From assembly GCF_017875235.1 (NCBI RefSeq), contig NZ_JAGGMI010000002.1, positions 434,001 to 498,000 on the forward strand: DNA of 64,000 bases, given 5' to 3'. How positions within the stretch are numbered: position 1 is the first letter of the stretch; each line of letters begins with the position of its first letter. Positions 55,946 to 64,000 of the stretch are shown piece after piece. This stretch comes from Asticcacaulis solisilvae. Its GTDB lineage: Bacteria; Pseudomonadota; Alphaproteobacteria; Caulobacterales; Caulobacteraceae. Made by a program: the position numbers and the translations under genes. The notes under the pieces are model-generated. The model was not told the origin of the DNA, made no database searches, and was given only the letters and a program-made list of their open reading frames with translations.

Positions 55946-56779
55946 TTATCTAGTGCGTGATGCCACAATCTGCCCGTAAGCCGAAGACAAAAATCCGATC
56001 ATGACCGGGATCAGAAGAAAAACCGTCACGGCCTGCAGTACATAGTGCGCCACGAGCAGGCCCGACGTCCCGTGCCCAAGGGTAACGCCACCGACACCGG
56101 CGCCAGCGGTGACGACGATCGCCACGATCACGAACGGCACAAACAGGACAATCAGACCGATGAACAGCTTGCCGACATTGCCCGAGCTCAAGCCCAGAGC
56201 ATTCAATGTCACCAAGCGGCGTTCGGCCACATTGGCGGCGCCCATCAGCACGAATTTCAGGCTAAGGAAGATCAGGAAGACCCAGGCCGCGGCCAGATAG
56301 CTGATAAAAATCCAGTCCTTGCCTTCGTGACGCTGGATCATGGCGCGCAAGGCGTCAAACGTGTCGGCGTGACCTTCGGCCATGCCGGCCGTGTTGAAGG
56401 CGATAAAAAAGACAACGCCGATCGCCACCACGATAAGAACTGCGAACAGGCCGACGATCAACTCAGCCAGAAACAGGCGCAACTCAGGCCAGGCCAGTTG
56501 CAGACCGCCAAACCCGAGGCCTTCCTTACCCGCATTACGGCCGAACAGGGCGATGCGGTAAAGCGCGCCATAAGCCACATATTGGAAGATCAGGAGAAGG
56601 ATCGCTGTACCCGCCTTAATGACAAAGGCAGGGATGGATTGCGGATTCAGTTGCGGCAGGAATGCGCCCGCCGCTGCCCACAGGATGAGGACCGCCCACG
56701 CGCCGCTCCACATCGACGGCAGGCCGGCAAACGCCGCCGACAGGGCGCGTCCAAGCGAAAACGACGGCCTCGTACTCAT
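55946..56779 (-). CDS. Multispanning membrane protein, paralogue 1 of 3
   Basis: 277 residues, about six membrane helices. More distant from the other two. The equivalents are FSLGRALSAAFAGLPSMWSG, QLAWPELRLFLAELIVG and LSLKFVLMGAANVAERRLVT. First gene of the array. The spacing suggests one operon of three. Function unknown. Confidence 0.65.
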   Translation of the reverse strand: MSTRPSFSLGRALSAAFAGLPSMWSGAWAVLILWAAAGAFLPQLNPQSIPAFVIKAGTAILLLIFQYVAYGALYRIALFGRNAGKEGLGFGGLQLAWPELRLFLAELIVGLFAVLIVVAIGVVFFIAFNTAGMAEGHADTFDALRAMIQRHEGKDWIFISYLAAAWVFLIFLSLKFVLMGAANVAERRLVTLNALGLSSGNVGKLFIGLIVLFVPFVIVAIVVTAGAGVGGVTLGHGTSGLLVAHYVLQAVTVFLLIPVMIGFLSSAYGQIVASRTR

Positions 56780-56988
56780 CGGAACCCCACCCCTTTTCCT
56801 CTCGCGAGACCCTTACAACATAGAGCCTTTGGCGACAATCGGATCATTTACCATTTAGAAACAAATCCATTCTCGTGAGAAGGATATTTTTCCGTGCGGC
56901 GCAAAATAACATTGTCCTTGGTAATCAAGACACACATGTGAAGGCGGCAGGTCTTTTCATGCCCGTCCGCATGCGATAGAGCCCGGGG

Positions 56989-58419
56989 ATGACACGTCAA
57001 ATCCAACCTATTCACGTCATCGGCGGCGGGCTGGCGGGCTCGGAAGCCTGCTGGCAGATCGTCAGCCAAGGCGTGCCCGTCATCCTGCACGAAATGCGCG
57101 GCGGTAGAGACGGCGACGGCCAGACCATAACCACCGACGCCCATCACACCGATGGTTTCGCCGAACTGGTCTGCTCGAACTCCTTTCGTTCGGATGACTG
57201 GCAGTTCAATGCCGTCGGTCTCCTGCACGAAGAGATGCGCCGGTGCGGCAGCCTGATCCTCAAATGCGCCGACGCCCATCAGGTGCCGGCCGGCGGCGCC
57301 TTGGCCGTCGATCGCGAAGGCTTTTCCGCCGCGGTGACCGCGGCGCTGGCCGCCCATCCGCTGGTAACCGTCGTGCGCGAAGAGGTGTCCGGCCTGATGG
57401 ACACCGACTGGGACAATATCGTCTGTGCGACCGGCCCCCTCACCTCGCAGTCGCTGTCCAACGTCATTCTGGAAATTTCCGGCGAAGGCCACCTGTCCTT
57501 CTTCGACGCCATCGCGCCGATCATCCACGCAGACAGCATCGACATGTCCAAGGCCTGGCGCCAGTCGCGCTACGACAAGGAAGGTCCGGGCGGCGACGCG
57601 GCGGCCTATATCAACTGCCCGATGGACAAGGCGCAGTATGAAGCCTTTATCGACGCCCTGCTGGACGGCCCCAAGGCCGAGTTCAAGGAGTGGGAGCACG
57701 TCCCCTATTTCGACGGCTGCCTGCCAATCGAAGTCATGGCCGAACGCGGCCGCGAGACCCTTCGCTATGGACCGATGAAGCCGGTTGGCCTCACCAATCC
57801 GCACAACCCGACCGTCAAGGCGCACGCCATCATTCAGTTGCGCCAGGACAATGCGCTCGGCACCCTCTACAACATGGTCGGCTTCCAGACCAAGCTGAAG
57901 CACGGCGCCCAGGCCGACATCTTCCGCATGATTCCGGGTCTTGAAAACGCCCAGTTCGCGCGCCTGGGTGGCCTGCATCGGAATACCTTCATCCAGTCGC
58001 CGAAAATCCTCGACCGTCAGCTGCGCATGAAGGCGGTTTATCCTGGAAAATCAATCCGTTTCGCCGGGCAGATCACCGGCGTCGAAGGCTATGTCGAAAG
58101 CGCGGCCATCGGTCTTCTCGCCGGACGCTTCGCTGCCGCCCAGGCGCGCGGCCAGGTCCATGGGACGCCGCCGGAGACGACAGCGCTGGGCGCCCTGCTC
58201 AACCACATCACGGTCGGCCACCTCGAAGGCGGCTCGTTCCAACCGATGAACATCAATTACGGCCTGCTGCCGCCGATGGAGGCGCCCAAGGCCGACGAGA
58301 ACGGCCAAAAGATACCACTGAAAGAACGCGGCCGCGCCAAGAAGCGTTTGATGAGCCTGCGGGCTTTAAATGACCTTAATTCGTGGCTACATACGGCTCC
58401 GGAACCGGAAGTGGCGTGA
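56989..58419 (+). CDS. trmFO: Methylenetetrahydrofolate--tRNA-(uracil-5-)-methyltransferase
   Basis: 476 residues, normal length. Makes m5U54 in tRNA using methylene-THF and FAD. The FAD motif [20 protein letters not shown] is at residues about 7-26, [20 protein letters not shown] is near 60, the [14 protein letters not shown] segment near 103, and [20 protein letters not shown] near 355. Distinct from the SAM-dependent TrmA type; the gene at 23726 is a SAM-dependent relative with a different likely target. Its 3' end overlaps an in-frame extension of the next gene, whose true start is 10 bases later. Confidence 0.96.
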   Translation: MTRQIQPIHVIGGGLAGSEACWQIVSQGVPVILHEMRGGRDGDGQTITTDAHHTDGFAELVCSNSFRSDDWQFNAVGLLHEEMRRCGSLILKCADAHQVPAGGALAVDREGFSAAVTAALAAHPLVTVVREEVSGLMDTDWDNIVCATGPLTSQSLSNVILEISGEGHLSFFDAIAPIIHADSIDMSKAWRQSRYDKEGPGGDAAAYINCPMDKAQYEAFIDALLDGPKAEFKEWEHVPYFDGCLPIEVMAERGRETLRYGPMKPVGLTNPHNPTVKAHAIIQLRQDNALGTLYNMVGFQTKLKHGAQADIFRMIPGLENAQFARLGGLHRNTFIQSPKILDRQLRMKAVYPGKSIRFAGQITGVEGYVESAAIGLLAGRFAAAQARGQVHGTPPETTALGALLNHITVGHLEGGSFQPMNINYGLLPPMEAPKADENGQKIPLKERGRAKKRLMSLRALNDLNSWLHTAPEPEVA

Positions 58420-58429
58420 TTTGAGTGAG

Positions 58430-59173
58430 ATGACGATGAAGGGATTGCAGCGGGGGGCGGCGATTCTGGCAGGGTGTGCGACCCTGCTGCTTGGAGCGTG
58501 CGCCACAACGACGACGACCGTCTATATGCCGGTGGCGCCGACCATCAAGCCCAGTTCGCTGACGCCGCAGCCGGTCATCCTGTTCAACAAGCAGAAGAAC
58601 GGCCGCAAGCTGTTCACGCTCAACGAAGAATTCCCCTACTGTGACGCGGCGACCGGCCGGGTCATCGTCGTGCCCAAATGGTACGTGACGGACTTTGCCT
58701 CGGTGCCGTGGTTCGGCCAGGGCGTGATCGACCCGCAGGGACCGACGGCGCGCGCCGCCATCATTCACGACTGGCTCTATGCCATCGGCCAGCCCGGCAA
58801 GCGCGAGGAAGCCGACGACATCTTCTACCGCGCCATGATCAGCTTCGGCGTGAACGAAATGCAGGCGCGCACCGCCTATACGGCCGTTCGCACCGGTGGC
58901 GAAAAGGGCTACGGCCTGAAGGGCGACTGGACCTTCATCGACCCAACGCGGCCGGACATCCTGCAATCACCGCCCTTCGCCAAGCCAGGCACGGGGACTG
59001 TGCGTGTCCTTTCCAAATGCGCTGGCTTTCGCGATCTGGTGATGAGCGGCTGGAAGGCCTATCCGGAAAAGGTCATCCTGCCGGCCACGCCACCGCCGGT
59101 GACCGTCAAGAAGATGCCCTATGACGGCTTGGTCGACGGCATCTTCAAGAAGAAAGACAAGCCTAAATCCTAA
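58430..59173 (+). CDS. DUF1353-family lipoprotein
   Basis: About 247 residues. A lipoprotein signal lies at residues 1-22 with lipobox LGAC. The DUF1353 domain follows: VVPKWYVTDFASVPWFGQGV near residue 78, AAIIHDWLYAIGQPGKREEA near 105, and DDIFYRAMISFGV. The conserved His-Asp-Trp-Leu-Tyr and the following Asp are the family signature; the domain occurs in phages and bacteria and has been proposed to act on the cell wall, but I cannot confirm an activity. 10 bases after trmFO. The start is ATG 58430, or 58436. Confidence 0.8.
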   Translation: MTMKGLQRGAAILAGCATLLLGACATTTTTVYMPVAPTIKPSSLTPQPVILFNKQKNGRKLFTLNEEFPYCDAATGRVIVVPKWYVTDFASVPWFGQGVIDPQGPTARAAIIHDWLYAIGQPGKREEADDIFYRAMISFGVNEMQARTAYTAVRTGGEKGYGLKGDWTFIDPTRPDILQSPPFAKPGTGTVRVLSKCAGFRDLVMSGWKAYPEKVILPATPPPVTVKKMPYDGLVDGIFKKKDKPKS

Positions 59174-59847
59174 ATCCGGCCGGTTACGAAGGTCCAGACC
59201 AGGCGCAGGCGCTTGCTTAAGGGACCTGCCGGCCGTCCCGTCCAGATGCCTTCGGCCAGCGCCGCCGGCAGGGCCACCGGCATCAATGCAGCCGGTAATT
59301 TTCTTGCCGCATTGGCGGCATCGCGGCGCAGATGCGCGCCTTCAACCTCACCCGCATCCTTAAGGCGCCGGTTCAGCTTTAGTTGCGCTAGGCCATAAAA
59401 GCGCGCCGGTGCGGCGAGCAGGCTGGCATCGCCGTCCTTGTCAAGAATCCGTGCGCACAGGCGGGCGATGACACCCTCACCGGAATCAACCACGCCCAGG
59501 GCGGACTTCAGATCAAGCCCCGCCTTGTCGAGCAACGGCATCTGGCCTTCGACGCAATCCAGCAGGTCCTGCACGGCCAAGCCGTACTGTGCGATCAGGC
59601 GTTGCAAGGCTTCGGTTAAGGGATGATAGCGCACAGGCCTGTCATCACGGATCTCTTCCAGAGCCTCATACCACCAGCGCAGGCGGATTTCGCCCATCAG
59701 CGGCTCGGTCGTCCGCTCGGGGATATCGCGCAGGGTTTCGAGAAAGGCATGCAGCGTCAGCACGTCCACCCGCTTTGCGGGATCGGAAATAAAGGACGCT
59801 GCGAGCCGGACATCTTCCGATTTCGGCTCGCATTCCGAGGCCGTCAC
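59170..59847 (-). CDS. Squalene/phytoene synthase-fold protein (NDUFAF6-like)
   Basis: 225 residues. The N-terminus RLAASFISDPAKRVDVLTLH, AFLETLRDI and GEIRLRWWYEALEEI follows the squalene/phytoene synthase fold. The two Asp-rich metal sites of true synthases are absent. The shape matches the group related to mitochondrial NDUFAF6, a complex I assembly factor, often next to secDF in alphaproteobacteria. Enzymatic prenyl transfer is unlikely. Start overlaps the secDF stop by four bases, so it is translationally coupled to it. Confidence 0.75.
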   Translation of the reverse strand: MTASECEPKSEDVRLAASFISDPAKRVDVLTLHAFLETLRDIPERTTEPLMGEIRLRWWYEALEEIRDDRPVRYHPLTEALQRLIAQYGLAVQDLLDCVEGQMPLLDKAGLDLKSALGVVDSGEGVIARLCARILDKDGDASLLAAPARFYGLAQLKLNRRLKDAGEVEGAHLRRDAANAARKLPAALMPVALPAALAEGIWTGRPAGPLSKRLRLVWTFVTGRI

Positions 59848-62438
59848 GGCAGGATTTTCTCTTTCTTGCTGCCTTTGAAGCCGCCCATGTCGACGACTTC
59901 CGCATCGCCCGCATTACGGTTGACGCCCCACAGCAGGATGACCGGAGCCGCGACATAGACCGAGCTGTAGGTGCCGACAATGATACCGAAGATCATGGCG
60001 ACCGAGAAGCTGAACAGTGCCTCGCCGCCGAGCACAGCCAGGCCGGTCAGGGCCATGACGGCCGTGACGCCGGTGATAATGGTCCGCGACAGGGTCTCGT
60101 TGATCGACAGGTTGATGATCTCCCGCAACGGCATCTTCTTATATTTGCGCAGATTTTCACGCAGGCGGTCGAAGACGACGACGGTATCGTTCATCGAATA
60201 ACCGATGATGGTCAGGATGGCCGCGACCGCGCGCAGGTCGAACTCAAGCTTGAACAGCGCGAACAAACCGAAGGTCAGGATAACGTCGTGCATCAAGCCG
60301 AAAACAGCGCCCAGGCCGAACTGCCATTCGAACCGGAACCAGATATAGATCATCATCAGGCCGATCGCTATCGCCAGCGCCAGAACACCGCCGGTCAGCA
60401 GTTCGCTAGACACCTTTGCGCCGACGATTTCCGTATTTGTGAATTGCGATCCCGGAAACTCGGTGGCCAGTTTCGCTTTCACGCTGTCGACCTTGGCAAC
60501 CGCATCGCCCGGCGTTTCGAACGCCATCATGGCGGCCGTGCCATCGCCCACACCCTGGACCTGAACGCCACGCAGGCCCTGGTCCGTCAGCGATTCGCGT
60601 AAGGCCCCCTGGTCGATGACCTTGCCAGGCGTCATCATTTCAAAGGCGGTGCCCCCCTTGAAGTCGACGCCGCAGTTGAGGCCGCCGCACGGTGGTTTGC
60701 CCGGATAGATGGTCAGGAACAGCGAAGCGACCACCGCGACGACCGAAATGATGGCGGCGACGCGTGCGAACGCGACAAAGTTCAAATTGGTCTTGATCGG
60801 CAGGATCTTGATCAGCGGCCACGCCTTGGGCGCGACAGCGTTCGAGATCGGCAGGGTCTTCGGACGACGCCACTTGTACCACACGGCCACCAGGACCTGC
60901 GTCACCAGCACGGCCGAGAAGACCGAGGTAAAGATACCCAGCATCAGGGTGACCGCAAAGCCTTTGACCGGTCCGGCGCCCAAGAAGTACATGATGATCG
61001 CGGCAACCAGCGAGGTAACGTTGGCGTCCAGGATTGTTTCCATGGCGCGTGAGAAACCGGCATCCAGCGCCGTGATCAGACTGCGTCCGGCCAGCACTTC
61101 GTCGCGCATGCGCTCGTAGATCAGCACGTTCGCGTCAACCGCCACGGCAAGTGTCAAAATGAGCCCCGCAATACCCGGCAGGGTCAGCGTGGCCTGCATC
61201 ATCGACATGCCGCCGATGAGCAGCACCAGGTTAACGAACAGCGCCGCGACGGCCACGCCGCCAAACAGGAAGCCATAGGCCAGCAGCATGAAGACGATGA
61301 CCGAAATCAGCGCAATGACCGTCGACAGCGCGCCCTTGGATACCGAGTCCGCGCCCAGTTCGGCGCTGACGGTGCGTTGCTGCTCAACCTTCAACGGCGC
61401 CGGCAAAGCCCCGCCCTTCAGGATATTGACCAGTTCAGACGCGCTTTGGACGGTGAAATTGCCTTCGATGATACCGGAACCGCCAGTGATCGGACTGTTG
61501 ATGCGCGGCGCCGAAACCACCTTGCCGTCGAGAATGATGGCGAACTGCTTGCCGACATTCTGCGCGGTCGCTTCACCGAACTTGCGGGCGCCGTCGCTGT
61601 CGAAACTGAATTCGATGGCCGGACGCTGATACTGGTCGGCGCCGACATTGGTCTTCTTGAGGTTATTGCCCGACACCAGGACACGCTTGCGCACGACGAT
61701 CATGCCGCCGCCTTCTTCGTACGGCAGAAGTTCGGAACCCGGCGGAATACGGCCGGCCATGGCGTCCTGCTGGGACACACTGTCGTCGACCATCTGGAAG
61801 GTCAACTTGGCCGTTTGGCCGATCACGCGCTTGAGCTGCTCGGGATCGCTCTCACCCGGCACTTCGACGACGATACGGTTGACGCCCTGACGAACAATCG
61901 ACGGCTCCTTGGTTCCCAGCGCATCAACGCGACGGCGCACGACCTCCAGTGCGGCGTCGACCGCCCCGGCCGAAGTCGTCCGGATGCCTTCTTCAGTGTA
62001 GACCAGGTTAAAGGTCTGGTCTGCCTTGCGTTGCACGACGACATCGCGCGTCGTCTGCTGCGCGTTGACGGGCGGCGCAGTGATCTCGTTGAGTATTTTA
62101 TAGGCTTTGTCGCTGTCCGCGGCATTGTTGACGCGCACCGACACCGTCGTGCCTTGAGAATTCAGGCCGTTGAACTGGATGCCGTCTTCCCGGAAGCGCG
62201 TACGGATGTCTTCGACCAGGTTGCTGGTTTCTTCCTTGATCAGTGCCGCCGTATCCACCTCAAGAAGCAGATAGGATCCACCCTGCAGGTCAAGCCCGAG
62301 ATTCAGAATCTGCGTCGGCAGGAAACTTTTCACGCTGTCGCGCTGATCGGCGGACAGGAGGTTCGGCAAGGAATAGAGAAGGCCCCAAAAGGTAGCGATG
62401 AGCACAAGCCCAACCTTCCAGCGCGACAAATTCATCAT
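59844..62438 (-). CDS. secDF: Protein translocase subunits SecD and SecF fused
   Basis: 864 residues joining SecD (about 1-530) and SecF (about 550-864), with about 12 membrane helices. GLDLQGGSYLLLEVD near residue 48, the P1 domain, and VDANVLIYERMRDEVLAGRS are seen in SecD. CGVDFKGGTAFEMM and YSMNDTVVVFDRLRENLRKY are seen in SecF. The complex uses proton-motive force to pull exported proteins from SecYEG. YajC is upstream on the same strand, separated by a hairpin terminator. Confidence 0.96.
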   Translation of the reverse strand: MMNLSRWKVGLVLIATFWGLLYSLPNLLSADQRDSVKSFLPTQILNLGLDLQGGSYLLLEVDTAALIKEETSNLVEDIRTRFREDGIQFNGLNSQGTTVSVRVNNAADSDKAYKILNEITAPPVNAQQTTRDVVVQRKADQTFNLVYTEEGIRTTSAGAVDAALEVVRRRVDALGTKEPSIVRQGVNRIVVEVPGESDPEQLKRVIGQTAKLTFQMVDDSVSQQDAMAGRIPPGSELLPYEEGGGMIVVRKRVLVSGNNLKKTNVGADQYQRPAIEFSFDSDGARKFGEATAQNVGKQFAIILDGKVVSAPRINSPITGGSGIIEGNFTVQSASELVNILKGGALPAPLKVEQQRTVSAELGADSVSKGALSTVIALISVIVFMLLAYGFLFGGVAVAALFVNLVLLIGGMSMMQATLTLPGIAGLILTLAVAVDANVLIYERMRDEVLAGRSLITALDAGFSRAMETILDANVTSLVAAIIMYFLGAGPVKGFAVTLMLGIFTSVFSAVLVTQVLVAVWYKWRRPKTLPISNAVAPKAWPLIKILPIKTNLNFVAFARVAAIISVVAVVASLFLTIYPGKPPCGGLNCGVDFKGGTAFEMMTPGKVIDQGALRESLTDQGLRGVQVQGVGDGTAAMMAFETPGDAVAKVDSVKAKLATEFPGSQFTNTEIVGAKVSSELLTGGVLALAIAIGLMMIYIWFRFEWQFGLGAVFGLMHDVILTFGLFALFKLEFDLRAVAAILTIIGYSMNDTVVVFDRLRENLRKYKKMPLREIINLSINETLSRTIITGVTAVMALTGLAVLGGEALFSFSVAMIFGIIVGTYSSVYVAAPVILLWGVNRNAGDAEVVDMGGFKGSKKEKILP

Positions 62439-62456
62439 GGTCGTAGCAACCCGGAT

Positions 62457-62489
62457 ACAAAAAAGGGCTCCGGATCAGAATCCAGAGCC
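62457..62489 (-). terminator. Rho-independent terminator between yajC and secDF
   Basis: Minus strand: stem GGCTCTGGAT (62489-62480), loop TCTG, stem ATCCGGAGCC (62475-62466) with one G-T pair, then CTTTTTTG. Would reduce transcript from yajC reaching secDF. Confidence 0.88.
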
Positions 62490-62502
62490 TGAAACTGCGG
62501 TA

Positions 62503-62853
62503 TTAGGCCGCCTTGGAATCGTTGGCCGGCGCCGGCTCGCCCTTGGAGCGAACCTCGGTGATCAGCGCCTTGACGACGCGGACGTTCACGCCCGTGGCGA
62601 TTTCCAGCATGACTTCGGCGTCTTCGATGCGCGTCACCTTGCCGATCAGGCCCGACGACAGCACGACCGTGTCATTGCGCTTCAGGCCGCCCAGCATGGC
62701 CTTATGCTGCTTGGCGCGCTGCGCCTGCGGACGAATCATGAAGAAGTACATGATGGCGACAAAGCCGATCAGCATCGGCAGCATCGACAACAGGTCCCCA
62801 CCGGGAGCAGGAGCGGCACCGGCGGCTTGGGCGAAAGCGGGCGTAGCGAACAA
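62503..62853 (-). CDS. yajC: Preprotein translocase subunit YajC
   Basis: 116 residues. One membrane helix (about 23-42: LLSMLPMLIGFVAIMYFFMI) is followed by RPQAQRAKQHKAMLGGLKRN and DTVVLSSGLIGKVTRIED. It associates with SecDF. The start is TTG at 62853, chosen because AGGAG lies eight bases upstream; no ATG gives a better N-terminus. Confidence 0.94.
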   Translation of the reverse strand: MFATPAFAQAAGAAPAPGGDLLSMLPMLIGFVAIMYFFMIRPQAQRAKQHKAMLGGLKRNDTVVLSSGLIGKVTRIEDAEVMLEIATGVNVRVVKALITEVRSKGEPAPANDSKAA

Positions 62854-63022
62854 GGGCGTTCTCCTCAGAACTTTTAGGTCAGGCCAGGCGGTCGCGCGCG
62901 ATCAAGCGCCCCCCGGCCCTGAAATGTGTGCCATACATAAGAGCAAGCTAAAAAAGGTCAATGGATTTATCCACCGCCCTGCCCGGCCCTGACGCGCCGG
63001 GCTCTGTCTTATGAGAAACAAT

Positions 63023-64000
63023 CTATGGCAGCACCAGGGTTGGATCAACCGGGCGGGCGATATCCGTCGAAGGCGTATAACGGATTTCAAAGTGAAGCTG
63101 CGGGCGGTCGATGACACCGCTCTGGCCCACCTTGCCGATCATCTGGCCCTTGGTGACCTTTTCATTGTTCTTCACCGACATCGTTTGCAGGTGCGAGTAG
63201 CCGGTGTACCATCCGTTCGGATGCTTGATGTAGACGGTGTTGCCCAGCTCCTTGACCTGGTCGCCCTGATAGACGACGACACCGTCGGACGCGGCCTTGA
63301 CTTCGGTGCCGGCTTCGGCGGCGATATTGATACCGTCGTTGCGGACATTGGGCGCCAGCTGGCCGAACGGCACGATGATCCGGCCCTTGACCGGCCAGGT
63401 GAACAGGCCCTTGCCCATCTGCGCCAACTGCGCATTGCTCGGGAAACCAGCCGACGTAACGGGCTTGGCCGGTGTGGTGGTAGTGGTGGTCGTCGTAGTC
63501 GTTGTCAAAGGCTTGGTGCCCGGAGGCGCCACGGCCGGCTTGGTGGTTGTCGTGGTCGTGGTGGTCGTCGCCGACGGAGGGGTGACGGCGGGTTTGGTCG
63601 CCGCCGGTTTGGCAGGCGCCGCCGGAACCGGCGTCGCGGCGGGCGCCGGTGTGGCGGGCTTGGCGGCGAGTGCCTGGTCGAGGCGGACCATGCCGGGGCC
63701 ATTGGCGTGCTCTTCCTTGCCCTTGTCGACGGCGGTCGCTGGCAGCAGGATCTTCTGGCCGATACGCAAGGAGGCGTTGGGCGCCAGGCCGTTCATCTCA
63801 TATAGCACCTTCACCGGCACTCCGAAGCGGCGCGACACGCCGTAAAGGGTATCCTTGGGCTGCAGGACGTAGACATAGGCCGCGCGCGTGTCCTTGACCG
63901 GCGCGGTTTCCCCCCGTACCGGCGCGTCATCTTTAGCCGGCGGCGGCGGAGGTGGCGGAGGCGGTGGTGCCAATTCCGTCGTCTGGATGCCGCCCGGATT
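63023..64000 (-). CDS. LysM and degenerate LytM (M23) protein, DipM-like, 5' truncated
   Basis: The frame is open to base 64000, so the gene continues outside. It has a Pro-rich stretch, one LysM domain (YVLQPKDTLYGVSRRFGVPV, then IGQKILLPA), and a linker with long poly-Thr runs. The C-terminal LytM domain has WPVKGRIIVPFGQLAPNVRN, DGINIAAEAGTEVKAASDGV and QLHFEIRY. Metal ligands are changed: HxxxD reads N-D-G-I-N and HxH reads QLH, so hydrolysis is unlikely. Such LytM factors (NlpD, EnvC, Caulobacter DipM) activate amidases at division. Position upstream of yajC-secDF fits the order seen in alphaproteobacteria. Confidence 0.82.
   Translation of the reverse strand, partial: NPGGIQTTELAPPPPPPPPPPAKDDAPVRGETAPVKDTRAAYVYVLQPKDTLYGVSRRFGVPVKVLYEMNGLAPNASLRIGQKILLPATAVDKGKEEHANGPGMVRLDQALAAKPATPAPAATPVPAAPAKPAATKPAVTPPSATTTTTTTTTKPAVAPPGTKPLTTTTTTTTTTTPAKPVTSAGFPSNAQLAQMGKGLFTWPVKGRIIVPFGQLAPNVRNDGINIAAEAGTEVKAASDGVVVYQGDQVKELGNTVYIKHPNGWYTGYSHLQTMSVKNNEKVTKGQMIGKVGQSGVIDRPQLHFEIRYTPSTDIARPVDPTLVLP

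Noticed and set aside
58430-59173. DUF1353 gene as a sign of a prophage
   Set aside because: The domain is known from phages but the gene has a lipoprotein signal and sits among core genes with no other phage functions.
61377-62492. 371-codon plus-strand open frame opposite secDF
   Set aside because: Complementary-strand shadow of secDF without ribosome binding site or family motifs.

Overview
This 64 kb window is a chromosomal segment from an alphaproteobacterium of the order Caulobacterales. The best evidence is a popZ polar-organizer gene and a fliX / flgI-cheL-flbY flagellar locus with a sigma-54 type promoter. Degenerate LysM-LytM (DipM-like) and YajC-SecDF genes and a GltX/DksA pair of alphaproteobacterial type fit as well. 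A dispersed palindromic repeat of a kind common in alphaproteobacteria occurs five times. Asticcacaulis is my best guess at genus, but this is inference. Base composition is uniformly GC-rich and genes are tightly packed. I see no prophage, insertion sequence, CRISPR array or plasmid function. No gene-free stretch exceeds 300 bases; the longest are 35222-35513 and 37531-37814.

Layout, 1-20 kb: the 3' part of purF with an SDR gene, a lysine 6-aminotransferase-like gene, a GNAT gene and the GTPase gene der. Then follows a small envelope operon (BON-OmpA protein, a previously uncalled 30-residue membrane peptide, and a membrane-anchored helix-hairpin-helix protein). Next are ppdK, glyQ-glyS, an AmpG-like permease, a DUF6157 gene, a TPR protein-ispE operon, ETF-ubiquinone oxidoreductase, and a degenerate uracil-DNA-glycosylase-fold gene.

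20-36 kb: a soluble lytic transglycosylase with a very lysine-rich extension, a family 2 glycosyltransferase, and a TrmA/RlmD-type RNA methyltransferase. Then come four consecutive small secreted proteins, two of them glycine-zipper paralogues. These are followed by a GT2-GtrA fusion, a GT87-like membrane protein, popZ-valS, a TolC-like outer membrane protein and a PIMT-fold protein.

36-46 kb: tRNA-Cys(GCA), a glycerophosphodiesterase and tRNA-Asn(GTT). Two tandem paralogous small anchored proteins follow, then an Lrp/AsnC regulator divergent from a 2OG-Fe(II) oxygenase, a lipoprotein and a LOG-family protein. An overlapping DUF6265-DUF1080-arsC operon, gltX, dksA and an alpha/beta hydrolase close the section.

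46-64 kb: fliX divergent from flgI-cheL-flbY, a TonB-like proline-rich protein, uvrA with a near-consensus LexA box, and a lipoprotein carbonic anhydrase. Three tandem paralogous membrane proteins come next, then trmFO, a DUF1353 lipoprotein, a phytoene-synthase-fold protein, a fused secDF, yajC and the 3' part of a LysM/LytM gene.

Most of the window is housekeeping and cell-envelope biology. The parts least explained are the small-protein families (5951-6043, 25136-27542, 38007-38681), the triple membrane paralogues (54129-56779), and the intergenic architecture: the repeat family, the two inverted FlbD-like boxes, and TTAACCAT half-sites. Several starts appear to be TTG or GTG, chosen by Shine-Dalgarno spacing.
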